Assembly: GCF_011764425.1 (NCBI RefSeq)
Contig: NZ_BLPF01000003.1
Span: forward strand, 682,001-746,000
Reading direction: 5' to 3'
DNA length: 64,000 bases
Origin: Phytohabitans houttuyneae
GTDB taxonomy: Bacteria; Actinomycetota; Actinomycetes; Mycobacteriales; Micromonosporaceae
Positions 31,231-40,084 of the stretch are shown piece after piece (the first letter of the stretch is position 1; each line of letters opens with the position of its first letter). Under the pieces are notes generated by a model. That model searched no databases. It was given only the letters and a program-made list of their open reading frames with translations, and was not told where the DNA came from. Position numbers and translations under genes: made by a program.

Positions 31231-31362
31231 TGGGTTCCGGGTGGTCGGTGGTCCGGGTGGAGATTGATGGTCACGCTCGTCCGGTGTGGTGGCGTGACAT
31301 GAGGATGGGCCTTCGGTACGAGCAAAGGCGACTAAACCAGCACCACACCCGAAGGCCCAACC

Positions 31363-32241
31363 CTGTCTGTATACCTTGTCGCCGGCGGCGACGTCGCCCC
31401 GGCCACGCCGGCCACCGCCGCCGATCACCTGCCCACCGCGCGGCCACGCCGCTACCGGTCGGATACCAGCGACGCCGAGTGGGCCGTGCTGGCCCCGCAC
31501 GTACCGGCTGGGACCGGACGCGGCCGGCCCATCGTGTACCCGCGCCGGGACGTGGTGGACGCGATCCGCTACCTAGACCGCACCGGCTGCCAATGGGACG
31601 CCCTACCGGCCGACTTCCCGCACCACAAGCTGGTCTACCACTACTTCAAAACCTGGACCGCCGACGGCACCCTGAACCGGATGCACAACAGCCTGCGCGA
31701 ACAGGTCCGCACCACCCTGGAGGGCCGTAACCGGCAGCCCACCGCCGCAGTCGTCGACTCCCAGACCGTGCGCGGCGCGGAGACCGTCGCACGCACCTGC
31801 CGCGGCTACGACGCCGGCAAGAAGATCAACGGCCGTAAACGCCACATCGCGGTAGACACCTGCGGTCTGCTGCTGGCCATCCTGGTCACCGCCGGCAACG
31901 TCCAGGACCGCGACGGCGCCCGACCGCTGTTGTGGGCAATACGCGCCTGCTTCCCCACCATCGCACTGGTCTGGGCCGACTCCGGCTACGCCGGCAAACT
32001 CGTCCACTGGGCCACCAACCACCTGGCCCTGACCGTCCAGATCGTGGCCAAAATCGCCGGACAGACCACCTTCGTCGTGCTGCCCCGCAGATGGTGCGTC
32101 GAGCGCACGTTCTCCTGGATCAACCGCTGCAGACGGACCGTACGCGACTACGAACGGCTGCCCGACCACCACGCCGCAATGGTCCAATGGGCCATGATCA
32201 TCCTCATGGCCCGACGCCTCGCCCGCCACCAACCGACGTGA
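31363..32241 (+). CDS. IS5-family DDE transposase
   Basis: The frame is open from 31336. No ATG exists before the conserved RYRSDTSDAEWAVLAPH region, so the start may be CTG 31363; GTG 31486 would remove conserved sequence. The N-terminal DUF4096-like part (RRDVVDAIRYLDRTGCQWDA) is followed by the DDE catalytic core: Asp in VVDSQTVRG, Asp in WADSGYAG, and Glu in RRWCVERTFSWINRCRR. The lack of a normal start may mean frameshift or leader-coupled expression, as seen in some IS5 groups. Confidence 0.87.
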   Translation: MSVYLVAGGDVAPATPATAADHLPTARPRRYRSDTSDAEWAVLAPHVPAGTGRGRPIVYPRRDVVDAIRYLDRTGCQWDALPADFPHHKLVYHYFKTWTADGTLNRMHNSLREQVRTTLEGRNRQPTAAVVDSQTVRGAETVARTCRGYDAGKKINGRKRHIAVDTCGLLLAILVTAGNVQDRDGARPLLWAIRACFPTIALVWADSGYAGKLVHWATNHLALTVQIVAKIAGQTTFVVLPRRWCVERTFSWINRCRRTVRDYERLPDHHAAMVQWAMIILMARRLARHQPT

Positions 32242-32246
32242 AACCC

Positions 32247-32261
32247 TTATTTACCAGGCTC
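32247..32261 (-). repeat. IS right inverted repeat
   Basis: Reverse complement of the left repeat, identical over 15 bases. Read on the minus strand it ends the truncated host protein as ...FFEPGK-stop. Confidence 0.9.
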
Positions 32262-32984
32262 GAAGAAATACTGCCGGAACAGGCTCACCAGACCCACCGG
32301 CGACAGCCCACCCGCCGCCATGACCCGTTGCCGATCAGCCACCGCCGCCAGGGCGTCGTCGCTCAAGGTACGGGCCGCTTCGCCAAGGAACCGCTCATGG
32401 CTCAGCGCCGGGTGCCGCGAATCGGGAAGCACCATGGCGGAGGTCATCGTGGTCTGCGCGCCAATCCACCCGATGAGGGGTTGGTAGACCCCGAAGAGCT
32501 CGCTGGCGTAGGGCAGCGTGCCGGCGAAGTCGTACACGGGGCGGCCGGTGTGCGCCGGCGCACCAGGAGCCGGCAGGACGAGCGTCTGCACCGCGGCGGG
32601 GCTCCCACCCGGACCGGTGAGGAACGACACCGGCGCCCAACCCGCCGGCGACGTCGCCCGCAGCAGCTGTAGCTCGCCCGTCGACGTGCGAGCCGGGGCC
32701 ACGAAGGAGACGATCAGACCACCGGGCGACGTAGCCGTACGCCCCACCAAATGACGTCCCGACACCGGATCGCGCCACAGGAACGTGCCGTCCAGCGCGT
32801 CCACATCGGGAAACAAACTCGGATCCAGGAGACTGACGTTGGCGGGCAGCGTGAGGGCCATCCGCTGGCCCTGAGGAATTTCCGAGCCGGTGCCATCGAC
32901 CCGATACGACCAAACTCGGTACGCGGTGCCAGACTCCGGCACGGGGATCGAAAAGGTCCCGAGGAAACTCACGACGATCGCCAT

Positions 32985-33317
32985 AGGGACTCCTCAATGC
33001 ATAGAGAAATCGCGACTCCGAGTCTGCGCTTCCTATCACCTTGATCGGTACCAAGTCATCGCCAACCTGGCCGAATGGGTCGATATCCGGTGCGACTCAA
33101 CGACCCTGAAAGGCCGGATGCCTGCCGCACTTCGCGCGGCTTCTGTCCTTGCCGACGCGGTCCGCGAATACGTGAATCTTGAACGGCTGCTACCTGCGGC
33201 ACACAAAGCCAGGTTGGGAGTGGGCCCAGGATCGACCGCTATACCGATTGTTGATGATTGTTCGAGCGGCTGTTCCTACCCTGAGCGCACATCCGCTGCC
33301 GGAAGGGACTGCGTGGC
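32985..33317. other. Intergenic region between divergent genes
   Basis: 333 bp. It should contain promoters for the disrupted minus-strand operon and for the secreted protein on the plus strand. No gene, RNA or repeat recognised. Confidence 0.4.
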
Positions 33318-34004
33318 ATGAATATCAGACGATGGCTCTTGGGCCGTAGGTTGCTGGTCGCGGCGGTGGTGGTCCTGGCTTCGGTGGTCGTTCCCGCGGC
33401 ACCGGCGTCGGCTGCCATCTCCTGTTCCATGTCGATCGGCACGCCGCTGCTGAGTGGGGGAGTGGTCACCGCCAACTCGTTCGTCAACTGCAACGATTTC
33501 ACCTCGGGCATCAACCTGTCGCTGTTTCTGTACCGTGACGGGGTCCTGGTGGACGATGCGCTCACCGGCGGCACGTTGGGCGCGTCCGCGCTCGTGGCCG
33601 AGACCTGCCGGCCCGGTACCTACCAGGCGACGGCCTCGGCCACTATCTGGTACCCGTTCGGGCACATTCCGGCATCCGAGACGATCAGCCGGGCGACCGG
33701 GGCCATCTACTACAACTGCGTACCGACGGTGGTGGTGGCCAACCCGGGTGCCCAGACGACGCTCTACCCGGACTCCGTGAGTCTTCAGATGACCGCGTCC
33801 GGCGGGGCCGGCCCCTACACCTGGTCGGCCAGCGGGCTGCCCACCGGGCTGTCGATCAACTCGGGCACGGGCCTGATCAGTGGTCGGCCTACCGTGCTGG
33901 CCCTCTATTCGGTCACGGTGACCGCGACCGCCGCCAGCGGTGCGAACCCTGGCAGCACCACGTTCTCCTGGCGGGTCCGCCGCGAAGGCTGTCGAACCTG
34001 CTGA
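33318..34004 (+). CDS. Secreted protein with putative Ig-like (He_PIG-type) domain
   Basis: 228 residues. Signal peptide MNIRRWLLGRRLLVAAVVVL with cleavage near ASA. The C-terminal part has the He_PIG pattern: YTWSASGLPTGLSINSGTGL, ISGRPTVLALYSVTVTAT. The N-terminal mature part has paired cysteines (SCSM...NCND; ETCRPG...YNCVP), likely disulfides. Probably an extracellular binding protein; ligand unknown. Confidence 0.68.
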   Translation: MNIRRWLLGRRLLVAAVVVLASVVVPAAPASAAISCSMSIGTPLLSGGVVTANSFVNCNDFTSGINLSLFLYRDGVLVDDALTGGTLGASALVAETCRPGTYQATASATIWYPFGHIPASETISRATGAIYYNCVPTVVVANPGAQTTLYPDSVSLQMTASGGAGPYTWSASGLPTGLSINSGTGLISGRPTVLALYSVTVTATAASGANPGSTTFSWRVRREGCRTC

Positions 34005-34204
34005 CACCCGAACATTGACGATCCGGCGGGCCGAGCAAGTCACGGGCCGCCGGATCGCCGCGCGTACGTCACAGGTCCGGCGGCGGCGTTGGCGCTGCGG
34101 ACGCGGATTAGATACGGAGTTCGGCTGTCGGGTTGGGCTGGCTGGTGGTCGATCGGCTGCTCGACGCGCGGTTGGTGTCGCGGAGATCTGTCCTACGGCG
34201 GCGA

Positions 34205-34345
34205 CGGGAGGTTGAGCAGCCGGCGATGTGCGCCGAGGTCGGCGCTGAGCTGGGGGAGGGCGAGGTAGAGGACGCTCACGTCGAGCGCGAGCAGCAGAGT
34301 GGGAGGGCCGACACGGCCAGCCCTATCCACTCGCGGCGACCGGCG
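34205..34345 (-). pseudogene. MFS transporter N-terminal remnant
   Basis: On the minus strand, REWIGLAV then (after a one-base shift) LLLALDVSVLYLALPQLSAD matches the first helix of DHA2-type drug exporters. Homology stops after DLGA. The rest of the transporter is absent. It directly follows the ABC-F remnant. Confidence 0.6.
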
Positions 34346-34651
34346 CCGGCCGGTCCTGCTCCGCCTTCCACTGGTCGTGGGCGGGCGCCTGAGCCACGCG
34401 TTCGGCCGCCTTGGCGTGGAGGTCTCCGGCGACCCCGTCGCCGTAGCGGCGCACCTGTCCGTCGGCGACCTCCAGGATGGCGGTGGTCACCCGCCCCAGG
34501 AACATCCGATCGTGCGTGATGGCCACGACCGTGCCCCGGCGGGCGCGCAGGTGCTGTTCGAGCCAGGCGACGGCCTTGTCGTCCAGGTCGTTGGTCGGCT
34601 CGTCGAGCAGCAGCTCGGGCGCGGACGCCAGCGTGGCGGCCAGGCGCAGGG
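34323..34651 (-). pseudogene. ABC-F ATPase remnant
   Basis: Only the second nucleotide-binding domain's end survives: LRLAATLASAPELLLDEPTN (Walker B), DLDDKAVAWLEQHL, VVAITHDRMFL (H-loop) and the following linker to HDQWKAEQ. Everything upstream is missing; the coding sequence begins right at the edge of a perfect 17-bp hairpin. ABC-F proteins often confer ribosome protection, but this copy cannot be functional. Confidence 0.75.
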
Positions 34652-34688
34652 TTTCGGGGTCCGCCCGCGCAGCGGGCGGACCCCGAAA
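34652..34688. terminator. Bidirectional terminator-like hairpin, perfect 17-bp stem
   Basis: TTTCGGGGTCCGCCCGC, loop GCA, then its exact reverse complement. The A/T ends make it terminator-like in both directions. It lies 43 bases after the alcohol dehydrogenase stop and abuts the ABC-F remnant. Confidence 0.75.
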
Positions 34689-34730
34689 CGTCAGTGGTCA
34701 CCGCACTAGCGGTGGCCGGAGCCGGGTTGG

Positions 34731-35906
34731 TCAGGGTTTGAGAACGATCTTTTCGCAGTTGTCCTGCTTGTTCTTGAAGATGTCGAAGCCGTGTTCCGCC
34801 TGGTCGAGTGGCAGGGTGTGGGTGATGATCCGGGTCGGGTCGATCTCCCCGCGTTCGATGCGCTGCAGCAGCGGCTTCATGTAACGCTGCACATGGCACT
34901 GCCCGGTGCGCAGGGTCAGTGACCGGTTCATCCAGGCGCCGGCGGGGAACTTGTCCATCAGCCCGCCGTAGACGCCGATCACCGAGACCACGCCGCCGCT
35001 GCGGCACGACATGATCGCCTGGCGCAGCGCGTGCGGCCGTTCGGTCTCCGACCGGACGGCCTGCTTGACCCGGTCGTACGCGGCGAGATGCACGCTGCCG
35101 TGGGTGGCTTCCATACCGACCGCGTCGATGCACTTGTCCGGCCCGCGCCCACCGGTCAGTTCCAGCAGCGTCGACCGGACGTCGACCTCCTCGAAGTTCA
35201 CCGGTGTGTGGCCGGCCTTTTCGGCCATCCGCAGCCGGTACGGCTCCTTGTCGATGGCGATGACCTTCGCGGCGCCGAGGATCCGGGCGCTGTCCATGGC
35301 GAACTGCCCCACCGGGCCGGCACCCCACACCGCCACCACGTCGCTGGGCTGGATGTCGCACATCTCGGCACCCATGAAGCCGGTGGGCAGGATGTCGGAC
35401 AGGAACAGCACCTGCTCGTCGCTGAGGTCCGAATCGATCTTCAGCGGGCCGACATCGGCGAACGGAACCCGCGCGTACTGTGCCTGACCGCCCGCGAAAC
35501 CGCCGGTCAGATGCGAGTAGCCGAAGATCCCGGCGACGGGATGGCCGAACATCTTCTCCGCGATCCCGGCGTTGGGGTTGGTGTTCTCGCAGCACGAGTA
35601 AAGCTCGGCGGCGCAGGCCGCGCACGCGCCGCACGCGATCGGGAACGGCACGACGACCCGGTCGCCGACCCGCAGCTTGTCCGTGGACACGCCCGACCCG
35701 ACCTCGACCACCTCACCCATGAACTCGTGGCCCAAGACGTCACCGTCTTGCATGGTGGGGATGTAGCCGTCGACCAGATGCAGGTCCGAGCCGCAGATCG
35801 CGGTCGACGTGATCCGGACTATGGCATCGCGGCTGTTCAGGATCCTCGGGTCCGGCACGTCACGAACCTCGACCTTGTTACGTCCGGCCCAGGTGTTCGC
35901 CCTCAT
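34731..35906 (-). CDS. Zinc-dependent alcohol/formaldehyde dehydrogenase-like (MDR)
   Basis: 391 residues. Catalytic-zinc motif CGSDLHLVDG and GHEFMGEVVEVG are present, with a structural cysteine cluster in CGACAACAAELYSCCENTNP. The Rossmann motif is VWGAGPVGQFA, and a long C-terminal region (GVVSVIGVYGGLMDKFPAGA, RTGQCHVQRYM) is typical of the glutathione-independent formaldehyde dehydrogenase-like branch. Its ATG overlaps the stop of the SRPBCC gene (ATGA), so the two form an operon. Confidence 0.88.
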   Translation of the reverse strand: MRANTWAGRNKVEVRDVPDPRILNSRDAIVRITSTAICGSDLHLVDGYIPTMQDGDVLGHEFMGEVVEVGSGVSTDKLRVGDRVVVPFPIACGACAACAAELYSCCENTNPNAGIAEKMFGHPVAGIFGYSHLTGGFAGGQAQYARVPFADVGPLKIDSDLSDEQVLFLSDILPTGFMGAEMCDIQPSDVVAVWGAGPVGQFAMDSARILGAAKVIAIDKEPYRLRMAEKAGHTPVNFEEVDVRSTLLELTGGRGPDKCIDAVGMEATHGSVHLAAYDRVKQAVRSETERPHALRQAIMSCRSGGVVSVIGVYGGLMDKFPAGAWMNRSLTLRTGQCHVQRYMKPLLQRIERGEIDPTRIITHTLPLDQAEHGFDIFKNKQDNCEKIVLKP

Positions 35907-36445
35907 GCGTCTGCCCCCTTGTCGAACTCGGCGTCCGACAACGGCTGCGCCGGGCGCTGCGGGAATTCCTTACGGGCGCGTTTGCCCCACGGGGCACCGT
36001 CTGAGCGGACCACCTCGCCGGTCTCCAGCACCTGCTTGAGCCGGCGCAGGTCGTCGTCGAGCTGCTGATGCGGTTCCTCGCCGAAATATTTCGCGACCGC
36101 CTTGCCGACCGCGCCGCCCGGGATGTCGTACACCAGCACGACGTGCACCTCGGTGCTCACCCCGTCCGGGGCGGGCACGAACCGGACCGTACCGGCGTTC
36201 GGCACGTCGGCGTCACCGGTGGAACGCCAGGCGATCTTCTCGCCCGGGACCTCGTCATTAATCTCCGCGTCCCACTCGGCATTGGTGCCGAACGGGGCAG
36301 CGGCGGACCAGTGACTTGTCCGGCCACCGGTGGCGCGGACCTGCTCGAGATGTGCCATGAACGTCGGAAGGTTCTCCAGATCTCGCCAGAATCCGTACAC
36401 CTCCGACGCCGGTTTACGGATGGTTGTCGTGGCAGTCAAGTCCAT
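35903..36445 (-). CDS. SRPBCC (polyketide cyclase/START-like) family protein
   Basis: 180 residues. The SRPBCC N-terminal pattern TTTIRKPASEVYGFWRDLEN is followed by FMAHLEQVRATGG and GEKIAWRSTGDADVPNAGTV, as in COG5637-type membrane or cyclase-like proteins. The C-terminal tail is charged and probably disordered. It is translated just upstream of the zinc dehydrogenase and overlaps it by 4 bases. Confidence 0.8.
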   Translation of the reverse strand: MDLTATTTIRKPASEVYGFWRDLENLPTFMAHLEQVRATGGRTSHWSAAAPFGTNAEWDAEINDEVPGEKIAWRSTGDADVPNAGTVRFVPAPDGVSTEVHVVLVYDIPGGAVGKAVAKYFGEEPHQQLDDDLRRLKQVLETGEVVRSDGAPWGKRARKEFPQRPAQPLSDAEFDKGADA

Positions 36446-36916
36446 AGTTCCTCCTCTGGGTGCCCCGCGCCGTCGGCACGGAGCCGATCTTCTTTGCCGC
36501 AGTTGACCGGACCGCAGTCAAACGTCTTACGCCGTGATCGCGGCGGCCGCGCCGGTGACAGCGCCAGGCCGTCACCGGCGGGCATGCAACAGAGCGCGAC
36601 GGCCGCGCCGAACGAGGTCAGATCCTTCGGTGTGCGCCAGCTGCGCCACGCCTAGACGAAAATTCATGCAGCCGAACTCACGGCCACGCCGCGTCGGCTC
36701 TGACTTCATCTGCTCTGTACCCGTTGTATATCCGTCGAGAATCAATCCAAACCGGGGTTCGTCCATTGATGGACGAGTAGGAATTCAGCCCGGTACTACC
36801 CAAATGTGCAACCTTCCGGATTGCCTGCGGGATCCTCGGGTAGACCTTGGCTTGTGCGTCCGGGACGGGCACCGCCGCTGCCGTGCCGAGGACCTGCCGA
36901 CGGTAAGGAAGCGATG
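36446..36916. other. Intergenic region between divergent genes
   Basis: 471 bp. A stretch at 36660-36800 is lower in GC than its surroundings and may hold promoters. No gene, RNA or repeat recognised. Confidence 0.35.
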
Positions 36917-38025
36917 ATGAATCACAGTGGACGAGAGCGCCCGGAGATCGTCGTCGGACTGGTGGCAACGCCGCCGGACCACCCTGCGCGGGTCACCGGG
37001 CAGCTCCGCGCCGAGCTGGCCGACCGACTCGCCAAGCGGGTGGGCGCCGACGTGCGATGGACAGTCCGGGAAGGTTGGGGTGACGTACCGCCGCGCCGCG
37101 ACGGCGGCGCCGACGCGCTGCTCGACGACCTCGCCCGGCGAAGCGCCGACGACCGGTGGGACATCGCGGTCTGCCTGACCGATCTGCCGCTGCACACCGA
37201 CCGGGCGCCACTGGTCGCGCAGACCTCCGCCCAACGCCGAGCCGCGTTGGTATCCCTGCCCGCGCTCGGATTGCGCCAGCTCCGGGCTGTCCGTACGGTC
37301 GTCCCGGACCTCGTGGGTCAGCTGCTCACCGACGCCTCCGACCAGCGGGTACCGCCGGCCGATCGAGAACCGGCCGCGCTGGCGAGCCGGGTAACCGCCG
37401 TTCACCGGGTAGACGGCGAGGGCGACGCCGGAGAGTTGCGCTATGTCGCCTCACGGCTGACCGGCCCGCTGCGGCTGCTCACCGGAATGGTCCGCGCCAA
37501 CCGCCCCGGACGCGCCCTGCTGGGCCTGTCCAAACTGCTGGTCGGCGCATTCGGCACAGCCGCATTCGCGCTCACCACCAGCACCACTTGGCAGATTGGC
37601 GCCGCCCTCGACCCCTACGCCTCACCGTGATCATGCTGCTCGGGCTGACCGCGCTGGTGGCCTGGCTGATCATTGCGCACGACCTGTGGGAGAAGCCGGA
37701 CCCGCACACACCGCCCGAGCTGGCCCGGATGTTCAACTGGGGAACCACCCTCACCCTGACCTTGGCCACCGCAGTGGCCTACGTCGCGCTCTTCGTCGGA
37801 ACGGCACTCGCCGCGGCGCTGCTGATCGACACCTCAGTGCTGGAACAGACCCTGCAACGACCGGCCCATGCCACCGACTACCTCACCCTCGCCTGGATCA
37901 TCAGCTCCCTGGCCACCGTCGGCGGCGCGATCGGCTCCGGACTAGAAGACGAAGAAACGGTACGGGCCGCCGCCTACGGATACCACCCCGAGCACGACGG
38001 CTGGCAGGACCAGACAGACCGCTGA
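36917..38025 (+). CDS. Integral membrane protein of unknown function; one frameshift
   Basis: ATG 36917 is preferred over 36914 because AAGGAA then has six-base spacing. The soluble N-terminal half (about 200 residues) contains WDIAVCLTDLPLHTDRAPLV and REPAALASRV. Two hydrophobic regions follow (LLGLSKLLVGAFGTAAFA; MLLGLTALVAWLIIAHDLWE), then two more TM segments (TLATAVAYVALFVGTALAAA, LTLAWIISSLATVGGAIGSG). The frame breaks at CCCC 37612-37615; one extra C joins AALDP to LRLTVIMLLGL. About 369 residues. Family not recognised. Confidence 0.7.
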
Positions 38026-38295
38026 ACCCTGTCAGGACGACACGATGCCGCCGCCCCGCCGGCGGTTCGGACGGCGTAGGCATGCCAGGCTCCCTGCGGC
38101 TGCGCGTTGCCAGATGACGGCGACCGATACCGACGCCAACGCAGCGGGCAAGCACGCCACCGAGCACCTCAGTGGCGAGCCGAACAGCGCAGCGGCGCGG
38201 GTGACACAGATCGACAGGCCAGCAGCAGTGCGGCGGTTACGCAGCGCGGCCGAACTGATCGGTCGCCATCGTCACCGGTTGTGGCTGGCCGGCTC

Positions 38296-38943
38296 TCAGG
38301 CGGGTACGGGCAGCGCGCCGAGCGCGCGGCCGGCCTCGCGGGCTGCCAGTAGGGCGCCGGCGTGCATCTGCGAGGCCTGCTCGGTGAACGGGTCCAGGGC
38401 GGGGTTGACGCCGACGAGGGTGAACTCCCGCTCGACGACGGACAGGTCGGCGCCCCAGCAGTCGGCGAGGATACGCCGCAGGTATGGGGTGGAGTGATCC
38501 CAGCCCTCCCGCGGGGTGCCGCCGCCGTACGCGCCGCCGCGGACGGTGGCCAGCACCACCGGCTTGCCGGCCAGGAACGGTGTGCCAAACGCTCGCGGGT
38601 CGGTGCAGACGACGTCGATGTACGTCTTGAAGTGTTGGGAGACACCGTAGTTGTAGAGCGGCACGGCGAACAGGATCGCATCCGCGGACAGCAGCTCGTC
38701 CACCAGCGTCGCGGCGAGTGCGACGGCGTCCCGCTGTTCGGCGGTGCGCTCCTGTGGTGCGGTCATGCCGGCGGTGACCGCCGCTGCCCAGGCGGTCGCG
38801 GTCAGGGTGTCGACGCCGATGTGGCGGCGCTCGACCCGGTCGCCCGGGTGGGCGGCGAGCCACTCTTCCTCGACGATGTCCGCGATCTCGCGGCTCGCGG
38901 AGCCGTGGGTACGGATGCTGGCATCCAGCCGGAACAGGGTCAC
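38296..38943 (-). CDS. FMN-dependent NADH-azoreductase / flavodoxin-fold quinone reductase
   Basis: 215 residues from GTG 38943, chosen because AGGAG is five bases upstream; GTG 38949 would overlap it. Flavodoxin-like fold features: LFRLDASIRTHGSASRE (FMN phosphate loop) and AVPLYNYGVSQHFKTYIDVV (isoalloxazine loop of AzoR-type enzymes), then PVVLATVRGGAYGGG. It is divergent from a MarR gene across a promoter holding two perfect palindromes, so it is likely repressed by that MarR and induced by quinones or electrophiles. Confidence 0.85.
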   Translation of the reverse strand: MTLFRLDASIRTHGSASREIADIVEEEWLAAHPGDRVERRHIGVDTLTATAWAAAVTAGMTAPQERTAEQRDAVALAATLVDELLSADAILFAVPLYNYGVSQHFKTYIDVVCTDPRAFGTPFLAGKPVVLATVRGGAYGGGTPREGWDHSTPYLRRILADCWGADLSVVEREFTLVGVNPALDPFTEQASQMHAGALLAAREAGRALGALPVPA

Positions 38944-38963
38944 GACCACTCCTAAGGATGAGG

Positions 38964-38975
38964 TTCAAGCTTGAA
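38964..38975. promoter_or_regulatory. Palindromic operator candidate 1
   Basis: TTCAAGCTTGAA, a perfect 12-bp palindrome, 21 bases before the azoreductase start. It matches the second copy exactly. Confidence 0.75.
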
Positions 38976-38996
38976 GCCGAACCTACCCGACCTCAC

Positions 38997-39008
38997 TTCA
39001 AGCTTGAA
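38997..39008. promoter_or_regulatory. Palindromic operator candidate 2
   Basis: Second TTCAAGCTTGAA, centred 33 bp from the first (about three helical turns, so on the same face). It is close to the MarR gene and suits autorepression plus control of the azoreductase. Confidence 0.75.
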
Positions 39009-39043
39009 CCGAATGCGACGTGTCTCACTTCACGGCTGAAGTC

Positions 39044-39550
39044 ATGGCTCGTAGGCTGGACAGCGTGCCGGACGAACCACGGTGGCTGACCGACTGTGAG
39101 CGCGATGCCTGGATCGCCCTGGCCAAGCTCGTCTTCAACCTGCCCGGCGCGCTCGACGCGCAGCTGCTGCAAGACAGCAGGCTGACCCTGTTCGACTACT
39201 TCGTGCTCAGCAACCTTTCGATGACACCGGGCCGAACACAGCGCCTCAGCGACCTGGCCGGCCACATCGGCAGCTCACTGTCCCGGCTGTCGAACGTCGT
39301 CAAACGCCTGGAGCAGCGGGACCTGCTGCGCCGCGAGCCGGACCCGGAAAACCCTCGCTACACCAGGGCCACGCTCACCGACGCCGGGTGGGATGTCGTG
39401 GTCGCCGCGGCACCGGGCCACGTCGCGGCCGTGCGGCGCTACGTCATCGACGGACTCACCGAGCAGCAGGTCAACGTGCTCCGTGACATCGCCTGCCACG
39501 TTACCCAGCAACTCGACAGGGCCGCAGAGGAAGGCCCGCGACGCGGCTAA
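39044..39550 (+). CDS. MarR-family transcriptional regulator
   Basis: About 168 residues from ATG 39044; GTG 39020 and GTG 39062 are alternatives and no start has a strong ribosome site. MarR winged helix is visible: LTLFDYFVLSNLSMTP, LSDLAGHIGSSLSRLSNVVKRLEQRDLLRR (recognition helix) and the wing DPENPRYTRATLTDAG. It is divergent from the azoreductase gene and likely binds the twin palindromes between them. Confidence 0.85.
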   Translation: MARRLDSVPDEPRWLTDCERDAWIALAKLVFNLPGALDAQLLQDSRLTLFDYFVLSNLSMTPGRTQRLSDLAGHIGSSLSRLSNVVKRLEQRDLLRREPDPENPRYTRATLTDAGWDVVVAAAPGHVAAVRRYVIDGLTEQQVNVLRDIACHVTQQLDRAAEEGPRRG

Positions 39551-39676
39551 CCCCGCCCGGCCACCACACCAAGATCAACAAGAAGCCGCGACGTGGGCGG
39601 CGCGCCACGTGACGGACGCAGCGCGCCGACGTGCGGCCTGGAGCAAAGGGCAAAGGGAACTCGTCCGCGAGAGTTC

Positions 39677-40084
39677 TCAGGCAATTCCTTCGTCGCTGAT
39701 GAGTGTTGATGAGTGCTCGCCTGCATACGGGATCCGGAGGAAGCCTCGGGCGAACGGCACGAAGGCCGAGCCGCGTAGATCCGGCAGGACGTCTTCAGCC
39801 AGTACCAGACCCGGCAGCTCACCGGCCGCGATCTCGTCGGCCCACTCATGCCGCAGCTCGGCTGGATCCACGCGCCCTTGCGGGTCCCAGCCGACCTGGG
39901 CGGCCTGGTAACCGATGAACTGGGTGAGCAACTGGTACAAGCCCTGGCCAAGCTGCGTCAACTCTGCCGCCCTCAGCCGCACGGGCTCATGCCCGCGATC
40001 CAGAACCACGCCCCAACCAACGCCGCGCGGCAGGACACTCATTTCCCAGTACGGCACGCCGCCGGGACGTGTTCCTGTGGCCAC
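39677..40084 (-). CDS. Hypothetical protein
   Basis: 135-residue frame from GTG 40084 (ATG 40042 also possible). The sequence looks real: PYWEMSVLPRGVGWGVVLDR, LGQGLYQLLTQFIGYQAAQV, LPGLVLAEDVLPDLRGSAFV. No family recognised. It overlaps the 5' end of the plus-strand frame at 40069. Confidence 0.45.
   Translation of the reverse strand: MATGTRPGGVPYWEMSVLPRGVGWGVVLDRGHEPVRLRAAELTQLGQGLYQLLTQFIGYQAAQVGWDPQGRVDPAELRHEWADEIAAGELPGLVLAEDVLPDLRGSAFVPFARGFLRIPYAGEHSSTLISDEGIA

Larger units (their letters stand above)
31216..32261 (+). mobile_element. IS5-family insertion sequence, 1,046 bp
   Basis: The ends are 15-bp perfect inverted repeats (GAGCCTGGTAAATAA), with further imperfect pairing inward (GGGTT). 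The element is flanked by the 3-bp duplication GAA (31213-31215 and 32262-32264). One transposase gene fills the element. Removing the IS restores an uninterrupted host frame, which confirms both the ends and the duplication. The clean ends and intact transposase suggest recent arrival. Confidence 0.93.
30331..32984 (-). pseudogene. Gene of unknown function disrupted by an IS5-type insertion
   Basis: The 5' part (32984-32262, 241 codons, MAIVVSFLGTFSIPVPESG...) and the 3' part (31215-30331) form one frame once the IS and one GAA copy are removed. ...FRQYFF then continues EFDTFLGTPAGHIWVSP, for about 535 residues. The N-terminal half is beta-rich. After the junction comes a charged helical region (VERVAEVSEEITRRTEETLT), then a Thr/Ser-rich zone, then RRYILQNTTGQLVNYEIRRKMRKVGV. 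I recognise no family. A separate frame problem may exist near the 3' end, where the tail reads RRRRDSRRAPAS. The gene leads the operon with the unknown protein and the PLD protein. Confidence 0.8.

Noticed and set aside
31230-31730. Plus-strand frame at the start of the IS that could be a first overlapping IS gene
   Set aside because: Arg/Pro-rich sequence in the wrong frame; transposase N-terminal sequence is in another frame.
34133-34519. Plus-strand frame over the MFS/ABC-F remnants
   Set aside because: Recognisable protein sequence lies on the minus strand; the plus frame is a mirror.
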